Positions 28,601 to 36,373 of a stretch of DNA of 64,000 bases are shown in pieces; positions within the stretch are counted from its first letter, which is position 1; every line of letters begins with the position of its first letter. The DNA is from Chitinophaga chungangae. GTDB taxonomy: Bacteria > Bacteroidota > Bacteroidia > Chitinophagales > Chitinophagaceae. Made by a program: the position numbers and the translations under genes. The DNA lies in the NCBI RefSeq assembly GCF_017742215.1, contig NZ_JAGHKP010000004.1, positions 496,001 through 560,000 of the forward strand, written 5' to 3'. A model generated the notes under the pieces. That model ran no database searches and was not told where the DNA came from. It was given only the letters and a program-made list of their open reading frames with translations.

Positions 28601-28744
28601 TCACCGGAACTGGTGGCGGGGCAGGCGAGAAGAGACGGGTTCCTTTCCACTCAAAACAGCACCAGCCCGCTGGAAGCCGGGATAGAGCTTAATCCATACC
28701 CGACCACAAAAACCTTCGCGATAGGATTGAACGTAACATTTTAA
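25679..28744 (+). CDS. SusC/RagA family TonB-dependent outer-membrane transporter
   Basis: A 1021-residue importer for oligosaccharides, with a SusD partner. Signal peptide about 1-24, a carboxypeptidase-regulatory-like (CarboxypepD_reg) beta-sandwich at about 35-105 (VKGTVRGTDGAPIPGVTIQVKG broken motif), then the conserved LEQVVVVGYGT and the plug domain to about 245 (ALEPLYVVDG-type LYVVDGIL). The remainder is a 22-strand TonB barrel ending in an aromatic FAIGLNVTF. There is no N-terminal STN/secretin domain, so it is not of the anti-sigma-signalling type. It is 10 bases from SusD and heads the beta-1,2-glucan-type locus. Confidence 0.97.
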   Translation: MKPGLLLYSIFLWLFLQPLATLAHGSGGFVQAIAVKGTVRGTDGAPIPGVTIQVKGTSTGTVSQPDGTYTINVPDANATLQFSYIGYTPQEIPLAGRTTLDVVMSSSTSELEQVVVVGYGTRRKRDVTGAVGSVRGEEIAKQPVNTATQGVQGKLAGVQIISSGQPGSQPQVRVRGTGSMLAGAEPLYVVDGILTNDIRNINTADIVSMDVLKDASAAAIYGVRAANGVIIITTKRGQAGKMEVSYNMNIGWRQAANVVKMANTQQYTGYLADAGPQVTIPDFGADSDWYDAVLRKGLQQVHNISLSGGSEKFLYYFNAGYLTDEGIVKDNRYDRFTIRSNNEWNIVEDKLKFVAQLSYMHNKTDYVQLDDIYNNTYRAAPVVPIKRDGKYGNTSAFQNVGNPILSLDKSFDRMNENRLQGTTYLEYSPWKWLKLRSSIGVNQGFQNRRQYYDKYFNDETTFLVAGGNQQRPESQLTVVKEEGTEWLWENTATYQQRFDKHDLTVLAGYTAQKYEGDYLQGVRRNVPNSPDLWYLISGDPNTATNTSDGDKYARTSILARVNYSYDDKYLLSASFRNDASSRFPSDNRNGYFPAVGLGWVISQEDFMQDQKLFTFLKLRASWGRIGNDNIASNLYILTANSGLLYFFNGTATLGTNLADIKDRNLKWETTQEYDFGLEFSMMDSRLTGEVNYYNKETIDALVTVRIPGLLGDPDNEYTTNAGSFVNRGWEFTLGWKDRISDDLDYTIGGNLTLNRNEVTGLNQGQPLFRGGVGQQGNITKTDNGQPIGSFFVLDADGVFQSQAEIDAYVDKDGDKIQPGAVPGDLKYKDINGDGVINLDDRVYAGSYQPKLYYGINAGLNYKGMDFSVDFYGNAGNKIYNGKKAFRYEVTDNIEASYADKRWRADRPSATDPRTLPGGIPASDYFIESGSFFRMNNITVGYTLPKALLESIKIERLRVYLTSQNLFTAKKFTGFSPELVAGQARRDGFLSTQNSTSPLEAGIELNPYPTTKTFAIGLNVTF

Positions 28745-28754
28745 ATGCAGCATC

Positions 28755-30254
28755 ATGAAAAAACTGATCTATATATCCTCGACAATGTTGGCCATGCTGC
28801 TGAATGCCGGCTGTGGCAAAAATTTCCTCGACATTCCGCCGCAGGGCAGGGTGACCGAAGAAGAGATACGCACCAATCCCAACGCCGCGGTCGATCTTGC
28901 CAACGGCGTGTACAACGTAATGTGGCTGGGCGGTTTCGGGCCTGACGTGCACGGCCTTCAGTTCATCAACATCACCAGCATCGTGAGCGACGATGCAGAC
29001 AAAGGCAGCACGCCGCAGGATTACGGCCCTTCGCTGGAGATCGATAATTTTACTTACGGCCCTTCCAATCCCATCGTGGCGAATTTCTGGACAGGATATT
29101 ACCAGGCCATCGCGCGGGCCAACCAGGCGCTGGACAAACTTCCCCTGAGCCCGCTGCCGGAAGCGGATAAAAACAGGCTGATCGGCGAAGTGCGTTTTCT
29201 CCGCGGGTATTTTTATTTCAACCTCGTGCGCACTTACGGCGGCGTGCCGAAGCTGGACCGGGTGCCCACGCCCGACGAAGCCAATTCCGACGCTTTCCAG
29301 ACGCGCGCTTCAGCGGCGGATATTTATGCGCTCATCATCAGCGATCTGCAGTTCGCGGCAGACAACCTGCCGCTGAAAGGCGCCACGCCCGTGGGCCGCA
29401 TCACCAAAGGCGCTGCGCAGACGATGCTGGGGAAAGTGTACATGTACCAGAAGAACTGGCAGAAAACATTTGAATTAAGCCAGGCCGTGATCAATTCGGG
29501 GCTGTATGATACGCTCTCCGCTTACGCCGATATCTGGCGCGCAAAAGGAGCCAATTCCATCGAATCCATTTTTGAAGTGCAAACGGGCACCAATGCCGCC
29601 TGCAACGCCGCGATCGAATTGTATGCGAACAGCCAGGGCATCCGCGCGAGAAAAGGCTGGTCAGACTTCGGTTTCGGTTTCAATAACCCCACCGCCGACC
29701 TGGTAGCCGCTTACGAGCCGGGCGACAAACGGCGGGAAGCGACCATCATCACCATCCGGCCGAACGGCACCATGTTGTGGGACGGCTTCCGTGTGCCCAG
29801 CCGCGATTCCGTGGAAAACGACCGTTACAATTACAAAGCCTATCACAGCCGTACGCAGGAGCCGTATTGCGGCAGCGCCGACCGTACGCCGAAAAACCTG
29901 CGGGTGCTGCGTTACGGGGAATTATTATTGCAATACGCCGAAGCTGCTAACGAGCTGGGCAATACGGGCGAGGCCCTGGCGAAACTGAACATCGTGCGGA
30001 GGCGCGCCGGGCTGCCGCCGGCCGTTTCAGGCGGGCAGGCCGATCTGCGGCAAAAAATATGGAAAGAAAGAAGAGTGGAACTGGCCATGGAGCACGACCG
30101 CTTCTGGGACCTGGTGCGCACAGGCCGCGCGGGCATAGTAATGCGCGCGCACGGGAAAAATTTCGTCGATAATAAAAATGAACTGTTCCCGATCCCGCAG
30201 GACCAGATATTGCTGAGCAACAACCGGCTTACACAGAACCCGGGATATAATTAA
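28755..30254 (+). CDS. SusD/RagB family surface glycan-binding lipoprotein
   Basis: A 499-residue lid protein that captures oligosaccharide for the SusC channel. Lipoprotein signal peptide with lipobox LNAGC (C20), followed by FLDIPPQGRVTEEEI, the typical SusD N-terminus. TPR-like helices carry the RagB/SusD fold, and the C-terminus WKERRVELAMEHDRFWDLVRTG with ELFPIPQDQI is diagnostic. It lies 10 bases after SusC and 41 before the GH144 gene. Confidence 0.97.
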   Translation: MKKLIYISSTMLAMLLNAGCGKNFLDIPPQGRVTEEEIRTNPNAAVDLANGVYNVMWLGGFGPDVHGLQFINITSIVSDDADKGSTPQDYGPSLEIDNFTYGPSNPIVANFWTGYYQAIARANQALDKLPLSPLPEADKNRLIGEVRFLRGYFYFNLVRTYGGVPKLDRVPTPDEANSDAFQTRASAADIYALIISDLQFAADNLPLKGATPVGRITKGAAQTMLGKVYMYQKNWQKTFELSQAVINSGLYDTLSAYADIWRAKGANSIESIFEVQTGTNAACNAAIELYANSQGIRARKGWSDFGFGFNNPTADLVAAYEPGDKRREATIITIRPNGTMLWDGFRVPSRDSVENDRYNYKAYHSRTQEPYCGSADRTPKNLRVLRYGELLLQYAEAANELGNTGEALAKLNIVRRRAGLPPAVSGGQADLRQKIWKERRVELAMEHDRFWDLVRTGRAGIVMRAHGKNFVDNKNELFPIPQDQILLSNNRLTQNPGYN

Positions 30255-30295
30255 GGTTGAAATGAAAATCGTAATTTGAAACAAGAACCTGTTAT

Positions 30296-31597
30296 ATGAT
30301 ACGAGGCCTGATCTGCATTATTTGCTGCATGATATGGATACTGCCGGCAACGGCGCAGAAAAAAAAGATCCCCCGGCCACAGCTGGGGGACTCTGCTTTG
30401 CTGACGCTGGTACAGCAGCGCACTTTCGGTTATTTCTGGAAGTTCGCGCATCCCGTGTCTGGCCTCGCGCCGGAGCGTACTGCCACGCCGGAAGTGGTGA
30501 CCGTAGGCGGTTCGGGGTTTGGGGTGATGGCGATACTCGTGGGCATCGAGCGCAAGTTTATCACGCGCGAGCAGGGGCTGGACCGTTTGCTGAAGATCGT
30601 CAACTTTCTCTACAAAGCCGATCACTATCACGGCATCTGGCCGCACTGGATGAACGGCGCCACGGGCAAAACCATTCCTTTCAGCCGGAGAGACGACGGG
30701 GGCGATGTGGTGGAATCCGCTTTTATGTGGCAGGGCCTGTTGTGCGTGCGGCAATATTTCACCGGCGATACGCCGAAAGAACAGGAACTCCGTAACAAGA
30801 TCGGTTGGATGTGGGGTGAAACGGAATGGAACTGGTATACGCAGGGCGGTCAGGATGTGCTGTACTGGCACTGGAGCCCGAACAGCGGCTGGGCCATGAA
30901 CCACCAGATACGCGGCTGGAACGAATGCCTGATCGCGTATGTGCTCGCTGCTTCATCATCCAACTATCCCATTTCCGCGAAAGCATATCATAACGGCTGG
31001 GCCGTGAGCAATTATTTCGCGACAGACCGCGAATATTATGGCATCAAACTGCCGCTGGGCTTCCCTTACGGCGGGCCGCTGTTTTTTGCGCATTATTCTT
31101 TCCTCGGTCTCGACCCGCGCGGGCTGAAAGATCAATACGCCGATTATTGGGAACAAAATAAAAACCACACGCTTATCAACCGCCAGTACTGCATCGAGAA
31201 CCCGAAAAAATTCAAAGGCTACGGGGCGGACTGCTGGGGCCTTACCGCCAGCGACAACCACGAATTCTACAACGCGCATTCTCCCACTAACGACCTCGGT
31301 GTGATCACGCCAACGGCTGCACTGTCTTCGTTTCCCTACACCCCGGAATATTCCATGCAGGCGCTGAAGTATTTTTATAATCAGGTGGGAGACCGGCTCT
31401 GGGGCGAATACGGATTTTACGATGCCTTCAACGAAACCGTCAATTGGTTTGACTATCAGTATCTCGCCATCGACCAGGGGCCCATTGTGGTGATGATCGA
31501 AAACTACCGGAGCGGCCTGCTGTGGCGGCTTTTCATGAGCAATCCCGAGATAAAGGCTGGCCTGCGAAAGCTGGGTTTCACCAGTCCGGCCATTTAG
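30296..31597 (+). CDS. GH144-type endo-beta-1,2-glucanase (glucoamylase-like fold)
   Basis: A 433-residue exported enzyme, signal peptide ending PATAQ, then a single (alpha/alpha)6 barrel of the PF10091 glucoamylase-like family. GH144 was founded on a Chitinophaga endo-beta-1,2-glucanase, where as I recall Asp135, Asp139, Glu142 and Glu211 are essential. Here D133, D137 and E140 in SRRDDGGDVVE and E210 in RGWNECLI sit with almost the same spacing (4, 3, 70), so catalysis on beta-1,2-glucan (sophorooligosaccharide production) is likely. Related PF10091 proteins with other substrates exist, so the family assignment needs a profile search. It directly follows SusC/SusD, the likely importer of its products. 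Confidence 0.8.
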   Translation: MIRGLICIICCMIWILPATAQKKKIPRPQLGDSALLTLVQQRTFGYFWKFAHPVSGLAPERTATPEVVTVGGSGFGVMAILVGIERKFITREQGLDRLLKIVNFLYKADHYHGIWPHWMNGATGKTIPFSRRDDGGDVVESAFMWQGLLCVRQYFTGDTPKEQELRNKIGWMWGETEWNWYTQGGQDVLYWHWSPNSGWAMNHQIRGWNECLIAYVLAASSSNYPISAKAYHNGWAVSNYFATDREYYGIKLPLGFPYGGPLFFAHYSFLGLDPRGLKDQYADYWEQNKNHTLINRQYCIENPKKFKGYGADCWGLTASDNHEFYNAHSPTNDLGVITPTAALSSFPYTPEYSMQALKYFYNQVGDRLWGEYGFYDAFNETVNWFDYQYLAIDQGPIVVMIENYRSGLLWRLFMSNPEIKAGLRKLGFTSPAI

Positions 31598-31655
31598 CCG
31601 TTTTCCCAAAATGCGAAATCAATACTAACAAAAGTGAAAATAATGTTTCGTAATT

Positions 31656-31669
31656 TGCAACCGATTGCA
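31656..31669 (+). promoter_or_regulatory. LacI-type operator, site 1
   Basis: TGCAACCGATTGCA is a 14-base palindrome centred on CG with a single mismatched pair. It has the shape of LacI/GalR-family operators (TGCAA...TTGCA with central CG). It lies about 298 bases before the GH95 start. Confidence 0.6.
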
Positions 31670-31721
31670 TAATTTCGGTATTATATTCAGGGCGTATTCA
31701 GGCCGTAACCGGCTGGATTAA

Positions 31722-31735
31722 TGCAAACGTTTGCT
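31722..31735 (+). promoter_or_regulatory. LacI-type operator, site 2
   Basis: TGCAAACGTTTGCT contains the perfect palindrome GCAAACGTTTGC (31723-31734) with central CG, again of LacI/GalR type. The centres of the two sites are 66 bases apart, which would allow a looped or cooperative repressor. Confidence 0.7.
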
Positions 31736-31966
31736 GAATACGGGGAAAAAGCACCATCAGGACTTAATACTTTAATTATATATGCCGCAAGGTCGGCACC
31801 GCGTTATGAAGATCAGTCACCACTTTCATTACACCAATCATGCTTAGCTGTTTTCACAGGTGGTACGGCGTTTTGTTGCCGTGCCCCTGTGAGCGGCGGC
31901 TGTATGAGATTTGATCAGATCGCGCTACAGTTATCATCAATGCCAATTGTTTAAACTACAGACAGG

Positions 31967-34510
31967 ATGAAAGGATTGATCGCAGGGATCATATTATTTA
32001 CGGTACCGTTCCACACACAGGCGCAGCAGGGCGATCCCCTGCTGAAGCTCTGGTACCGCCAGCCGGCCGCTAACTGGAACGAGGCGCTGCCGGTAGGCAA
32101 CGGCCGCATCGGCGCCATGGTTTTCGGTTCCGTACAGGAAGAAAAGTTGCAGCTCAACGAAGCGTTTCTCTGGAGCGGCAGCCCTGGCGACGGCAACAAT
32201 CCCGGCGCGCGCACCACGTTGCCGCTCGTAAGGGAAGCTTTGTGGAAAGGAGAATATATGAAGGCGGATTCGCTGAGCAGGCTCATGCTGGGCCCGTATA
32301 GCGCGCGTTATCTCACGCTGGGCAACCTGCTGATAAAAAACGAAACGCCCGCGGCGGATGTAAAAAATTACGAACGCTTGCTGGACCTGAATAAAGCCGT
32401 TGTTACCGTGAAATACACCGCCGGCGGTGTGGAATATACCCGCGAAACCTTCGTGAGTTATCCCGCCCAGCTGATGGTGGTGCGCTGGCGGAGCAGCAAA
32501 CCGGGCGCGCTGAATTTCCGCGCATCGTTCGACAACCCGATGCCGGTGAAAGTCGGCGGCAAAACCGACACGCATCTCGTGCTCACCGGTCAATGCCCGA
32601 GCTACGTGCCGCACCGCCCGTATGAAAAAAGAACGTTTGAATACGATCCGCAGAACGGCATCAAATACGAAGTGCATTTACAGGCGCGCCTGAAAGGCGG
32701 CTCCAGCAAAACGGACGATAAAGGGCTGACGGTAAAAGGCGCTACGGAAGCGGTGTTGCTCCTTTCCATCGGCACCAGTTACAACGGCCCGTTCAATAAC
32801 CCCGTTTCGGAGGGGAAAGACCAGTCTGCCGAAGCCCTGAAACCCTTAACGCAAGCGGCTTCAGCAAGCTATGATCAATTGCTGGCGAAACACCTCGGCG
32901 ATTACACGGCACTGTTCAGCCGCGTAAAGCTCGACCTGGGAAAAGATACTTCCGCCGTAAAACCGACGGACGTAAGATTAAAAGAATACACGCTGGCGGG
33001 CGGCAACCGCGATCCGCAGCTCACCACGCTGTTATACCAGTACGGCCGTTACCTCATGATCGCCGGCTCTCGCAAAGGCGGCCCGGCCATGAACCTGCAG
33101 GGCATCTGGAACGACAAGATGCAGCCGCCATGGGGCTCGAACTATACGGTGAACATCAACACCCAGATGAATTACTGGCCGGTTGAAAACGCCAATCTCA
33201 GCGAATGCGCCACGCCTTTGTTCGATTTTATCGCGCAGCTGGCGAAGAACGGTGAAAAGACCGCGCAGGTGAATTACGGGCTGAAAGGCTGGACGGTGCA
33301 CCACAATACCGACATCTGGGCGATCACTTCTCCCAGCGGCGGTTTTGACTGGAAAGACCCGAAAGGCGACCCGCGTTGGGGCATTTGGCCCATGGCCGGC
33401 GCCTGGTTCTGCCGTCATCTCTGGGAACATTACACTTACACGGGGAATGAAAAATTCCTCGCCGATACGGCTTATCCGCTCATGAAAGGTGCGGCGGAAT
33501 TTATGATGGGATGGCTGATCAAAAATCCTGAAGGCAAATGGGTGACCAACCCCTCCACCTCGCCTGAAAACAACTTTTTGATCAACGGTGAAAGAAAAGG
33601 CTCGGTAAGCATCGCTTCAACGATGGACCTGTCCATCATCCACGACCTGCTGAACCGCACGGTAGTGGCCGCGCAGATATTGCATAAAGACACGGCGATG
33701 GTGCGCCAGATGCGTTTCCTGCTGAAGAACATGTATCCTTTCCACAGCGGCCGTTTAGGCCAGTTGCAGGAGTGGTACCTGGATTGGGATGATCCGAAGG
33801 ACAAACACCGCCACCTGAGCCATTTGTACGGCGTCTTCCCCGGCAATGCGATCACGCCGCGCCGGCAGCCTGAACTGGCAGCCGCGGCCAAACAAAGCCT
33901 GCTGCTGAGAGGCGACGGCGGAACGGGATGGTCGAAAGCATGGAAGATCAACTGGTGGGCGAGGCTCGAAGACGGCGATCACGCTTATACGATGCTCAAC
34001 AAACAGCTCTTCCTGGCAACGCTCGATTCCATCAGCGTGGGCGACAACAGCGGAGGCTCTTACGCGAACCTCTTCGATGCGCACCCGCCTTTCCAGATAG
34101 ATGGCAACTTCGGCGTAGTGTCCGGCATCACGGAAATGTTCGTGCAAAACCACGACGGCGTGATCCACCTGCTGCCTGCATTGCCTTCCGCATGGCCCGA
34201 CGGTAGCGTGAAAGGGCTGAAGATCAAAGGCGGCATGGAAGTGGACATCAGCTGGAAAAATGGCAAACTGCAGCAGGCAGTGATCCGTTCATCCGTCAAC
34301 CAGGGACAACAAACCATCCGCACCGCGCAAAAGGTGAACATCAAACCGGCAGGCGGCGCGGCAGCAGATAAAAAAACAATTAAAGACTACGGTTTCGCCG
34401 TGAATAAAGTGATCGGCGACGCAGGCAAATTGCCCGCGTTGAACCTGAAACCGGTAACGGACCAGGAGATCGCGATCAAACCGGGCGTTACAACCATTAC
34501 CGCGCAATGA
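31967..34510 (+). CDS. GH95 alpha-L-fucosidase, secreted (second copy)
   Basis: An 847-residue exported exo-fucosidase (or alpha-L-galactosidase), first gene of a three-gene operon. Signal peptide ending HTQAQ, then ALPVGNGRIGAMVFG at the N-terminal beta-sandwich. The catalytic (alpha/alpha)6 barrel has N396 and N398 in VNINTQMNYW, E534 in STSPENN (general acid) and D712 in FQIDGNFGVVSG, the same Asn-x-Asn, Glu, Asp set used by the GH95 bifidobacterial enzyme AfcA. It is only moderately similar to the minus-strand GH95 at 14952, so this is not a recent duplicate. The stop overlaps the GH29 start by ATGA. Two LacI-type palindromes lie upstream. Confidence 0.92.
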   Translation: MKGLIAGIILFTVPFHTQAQQGDPLLKLWYRQPAANWNEALPVGNGRIGAMVFGSVQEEKLQLNEAFLWSGSPGDGNNPGARTTLPLVREALWKGEYMKADSLSRLMLGPYSARYLTLGNLLIKNETPAADVKNYERLLDLNKAVVTVKYTAGGVEYTRETFVSYPAQLMVVRWRSSKPGALNFRASFDNPMPVKVGGKTDTHLVLTGQCPSYVPHRPYEKRTFEYDPQNGIKYEVHLQARLKGGSSKTDDKGLTVKGATEAVLLLSIGTSYNGPFNNPVSEGKDQSAEALKPLTQAASASYDQLLAKHLGDYTALFSRVKLDLGKDTSAVKPTDVRLKEYTLAGGNRDPQLTTLLYQYGRYLMIAGSRKGGPAMNLQGIWNDKMQPPWGSNYTVNINTQMNYWPVENANLSECATPLFDFIAQLAKNGEKTAQVNYGLKGWTVHHNTDIWAITSPSGGFDWKDPKGDPRWGIWPMAGAWFCRHLWEHYTYTGNEKFLADTAYPLMKGAAEFMMGWLIKNPEGKWVTNPSTSPENNFLINGERKGSVSIASTMDLSIIHDLLNRTVVAAQILHKDTAMVRQMRFLLKNMYPFHSGRLGQLQEWYLDWDDPKDKHRHLSHLYGVFPGNAITPRRQPELAAAAKQSLLLRGDGGTGWSKAWKINWWARLEDGDHAYTMLNKQLFLATLDSISVGDNSGGSYANLFDAHPPFQIDGNFGVVSGITEMFVQNHDGVIHLLPALPSAWPDGSVKGLKIKGGMEVDISWKNGKLQQAVIRSSVNQGQQTIRTAQKVNIKPAGGAAADKKTIKDYGFAVNKVIGDAGKLPALNLKPVTDQEIAIKPGVTTITAQ

Positions 34511-36345
34511 AAGCAACAACGTTTATAACAGCTGCGCTGCTGGGCGCATCGGCGACAGGTTTTGCACAGTTCAAAGGAGACGACGACGGCATCCTGATGC
34601 AAAAGGCCGCAAGCCGCGACAGCATTGCGATCGCGGAAGCGGTAGACGGCTGGTGGACGGCTTCCATGAAAAACCACGATGCGCGGATCGCATGGTGGCG
34701 CGAAGCGAAATTCGGGTGTTTTATTCATTGGGGCGTTTATTCCGTTCCCGGCGGAGAGTGGAAAGGAAAAAAAGTGGGTGGGTACGCGGAGCACCTGATG
34801 CGGAAGGAAAAAATACCGAGAGAAGAATATGCGCGGCAGCTCATCCAAACGTTCAATCCCGTTGATTTTAACGCGGATGAATGGGTGAGGTTGATAAAGG
34901 ACGCTGGCATGAAGTATCTCATCATCACCGCCAAACATCACGATGGCGTGGCGATGTACCCTTCCGCTATCGGCAATTACACGATCGGGCAATCGGCGTT
35001 CAAAAGGGACCCGATGCAGGAACTTTCCGCCGCCTGCAAAAAATACGGCATCCGTTTCGGTTTTTATTATTCCCATGCGTTCGACTGGGAACACCCGGAC
35101 GCACCGGGCAACGACTGGGATTATCAGAATCCCGGCGGCGATAAAAACCTTTATGGCGGCACGAACTGGTACGATCATCACCCGGAATTGCTGCCAAAAG
35201 CGGTGAAATACGTGGATGAAAAATCGATCCCGCAGATCAAAGAGCTGCTGCTGAAGTATCACCCGGACATCATCTGGTTCGACACGCCGCACAAGCTGCC
35301 TTTATCTGAAAACATCCGCATCCTCAAAGCCATCCGCGAAACCGATCAGAACGTGGTCGTGAACGGCAGGCTGGCAAGGAGCTCCGCGGTTTCTTTCGGC
35401 GATTATAAAAACACGGCGGATAGACCGGCGGAATTTTATCCCGTGGAAGGCGACTGGGAAGCGATTCCCACAACCAACGAATCTTACGGGTACTCCCGTT
35501 ACGATAACAGCCACAAACCGGCGCCGTTCTTCATCCGGCTGATCGCCAAAGCCACTGCGCGCGGCGGCAACCTGCTGATGAACATCGGCCCGATGGGCAA
35601 CGGCGTGATAGACCCGAGAGACACGGTGATACTGCACAGCGTCGGCCAATGGCTGAAAACCAACGGCCCGAGCGTATACGGCGCCACCGCATCGCCTTTG
35701 CCGCTGCAGTATTGGGGAGAAGTGACGAAAAAAGGGAACAAACTTTACCTGCACGTGTTCAACTGGCCCGCCAACGGCAAACTGGTGCTGGGCGGAATGC
35801 AGGGAAAAATAAAAGGCGCGTCGCTGCTGGCTTCTGGTCAAACGTTGCGCTTCAAAAACAACAACAGCGACTGGACCTTCAACGTCCCCGCCAAAGCGCC
35901 TGATACCGTAAACACGGTGATTGTGCTGGAAACGAAAGGGGAAATAAAAGGTGACGAAGCGCGTCTGCTGGGTTCCAAAGAAAAAAATATCCTTCGCGCC
36001 TTCGATGCGAAGCTGCACGGCAAAGGCCTGGGATATGGCGACGGCAAAGCGGGAAAAGATTATGTGCAGAACTGGAAAAACCAGGACCAGTGGCTGAGCT
36101 GGAAGATCAGGCTGAACGAGCCCGCGGTATTGCAGGTAAGCCTGAAGTACGTAAATGAAAACACAGTAAAAGGCAACACGTTCGTACTGACCGCCGGCAA
36201 CCGGAAGATCGAAGGGAATATCGGCGAAAACGAAACCTACGGCACGTTTGAGCTGCCCGCCGGTACGTACGACCTGGAACTGAAGCCGGGCAACATCAAA
36301 GGCGAACTGATGAAATTGCAGGAAGTGATCCTGAAGGGAAAATAA
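34507..36345 (+). CDS. GH29 alpha-L-fucosidase with C-terminal beta-sandwich module (second copy)
   Basis: A 612-residue exported fucosidase, longer than the GH29 at 22232. Signal peptide ending TGFAQ, then an unusual 30-residue insert before the barrel; FGCFIHWGVYSVPGGEW is the GH29 N-terminal block and KHHDGVAMY follows. The nucleophile is D259 in IIWFDTPHKL. RGGNLLMNIGPMG ends the barrel, followed by the usual C-terminal sandwich, and residues about 490-612 add another beta-sandwich domain of the CBM/NPCBM kind (WLSWKIRLNEPAVLQVSLKY split). Start is fixed by the ATGA overlap with GH95. Its different insert suggests a different linkage preference from the first copy. Confidence 0.92.
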   Translation: MKATTFITAALLGASATGFAQFKGDDDGILMQKAASRDSIAIAEAVDGWWTASMKNHDARIAWWREAKFGCFIHWGVYSVPGGEWKGKKVGGYAEHLMRKEKIPREEYARQLIQTFNPVDFNADEWVRLIKDAGMKYLIITAKHHDGVAMYPSAIGNYTIGQSAFKRDPMQELSAACKKYGIRFGFYYSHAFDWEHPDAPGNDWDYQNPGGDKNLYGGTNWYDHHPELLPKAVKYVDEKSIPQIKELLLKYHPDIIWFDTPHKLPLSENIRILKAIRETDQNVVVNGRLARSSAVSFGDYKNTADRPAEFYPVEGDWEAIPTTNESYGYSRYDNSHKPAPFFIRLIAKATARGGNLLMNIGPMGNGVIDPRDTVILHSVGQWLKTNGPSVYGATASPLPLQYWGEVTKKGNKLYLHVFNWPANGKLVLGGMQGKIKGASLLASGQTLRFKNNNSDWTFNVPAKAPDTVNTVIVLETKGEIKGDEARLLGSKEKNILRAFDAKLHGKGLGYGDGKAGKDYVQNWKNQDQWLSWKIRLNEPAVLQVSLKYVNENTVKGNTFVLTAGNRKIEGNIGENETYGTFELPAGTYDLELKPGNIKGELMKLQEVILKGK

Positions 36346-36373
36346 ACGTACGCAACAACACGAAACGAACCAG

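Larger units (their letters stand above)
31598..31966 (+). other. Regulatory region before the GH95-GH29-lyase operon
   Basis: 369 bases with no convincing gene. It holds two CG-centred palindromes (31656-31669 and 31722-31735), listed separately. A 77-residue open frame (31721-31954) spans the second palindrome and is rejected. Confidence 0.6.

Noticed and set aside
31721..31954. 77-codon frame before the second GH95 gene
   Set aside because: It spans the operator palindrome, has no family resemblance and no leader, and ends just before the GH95 start.
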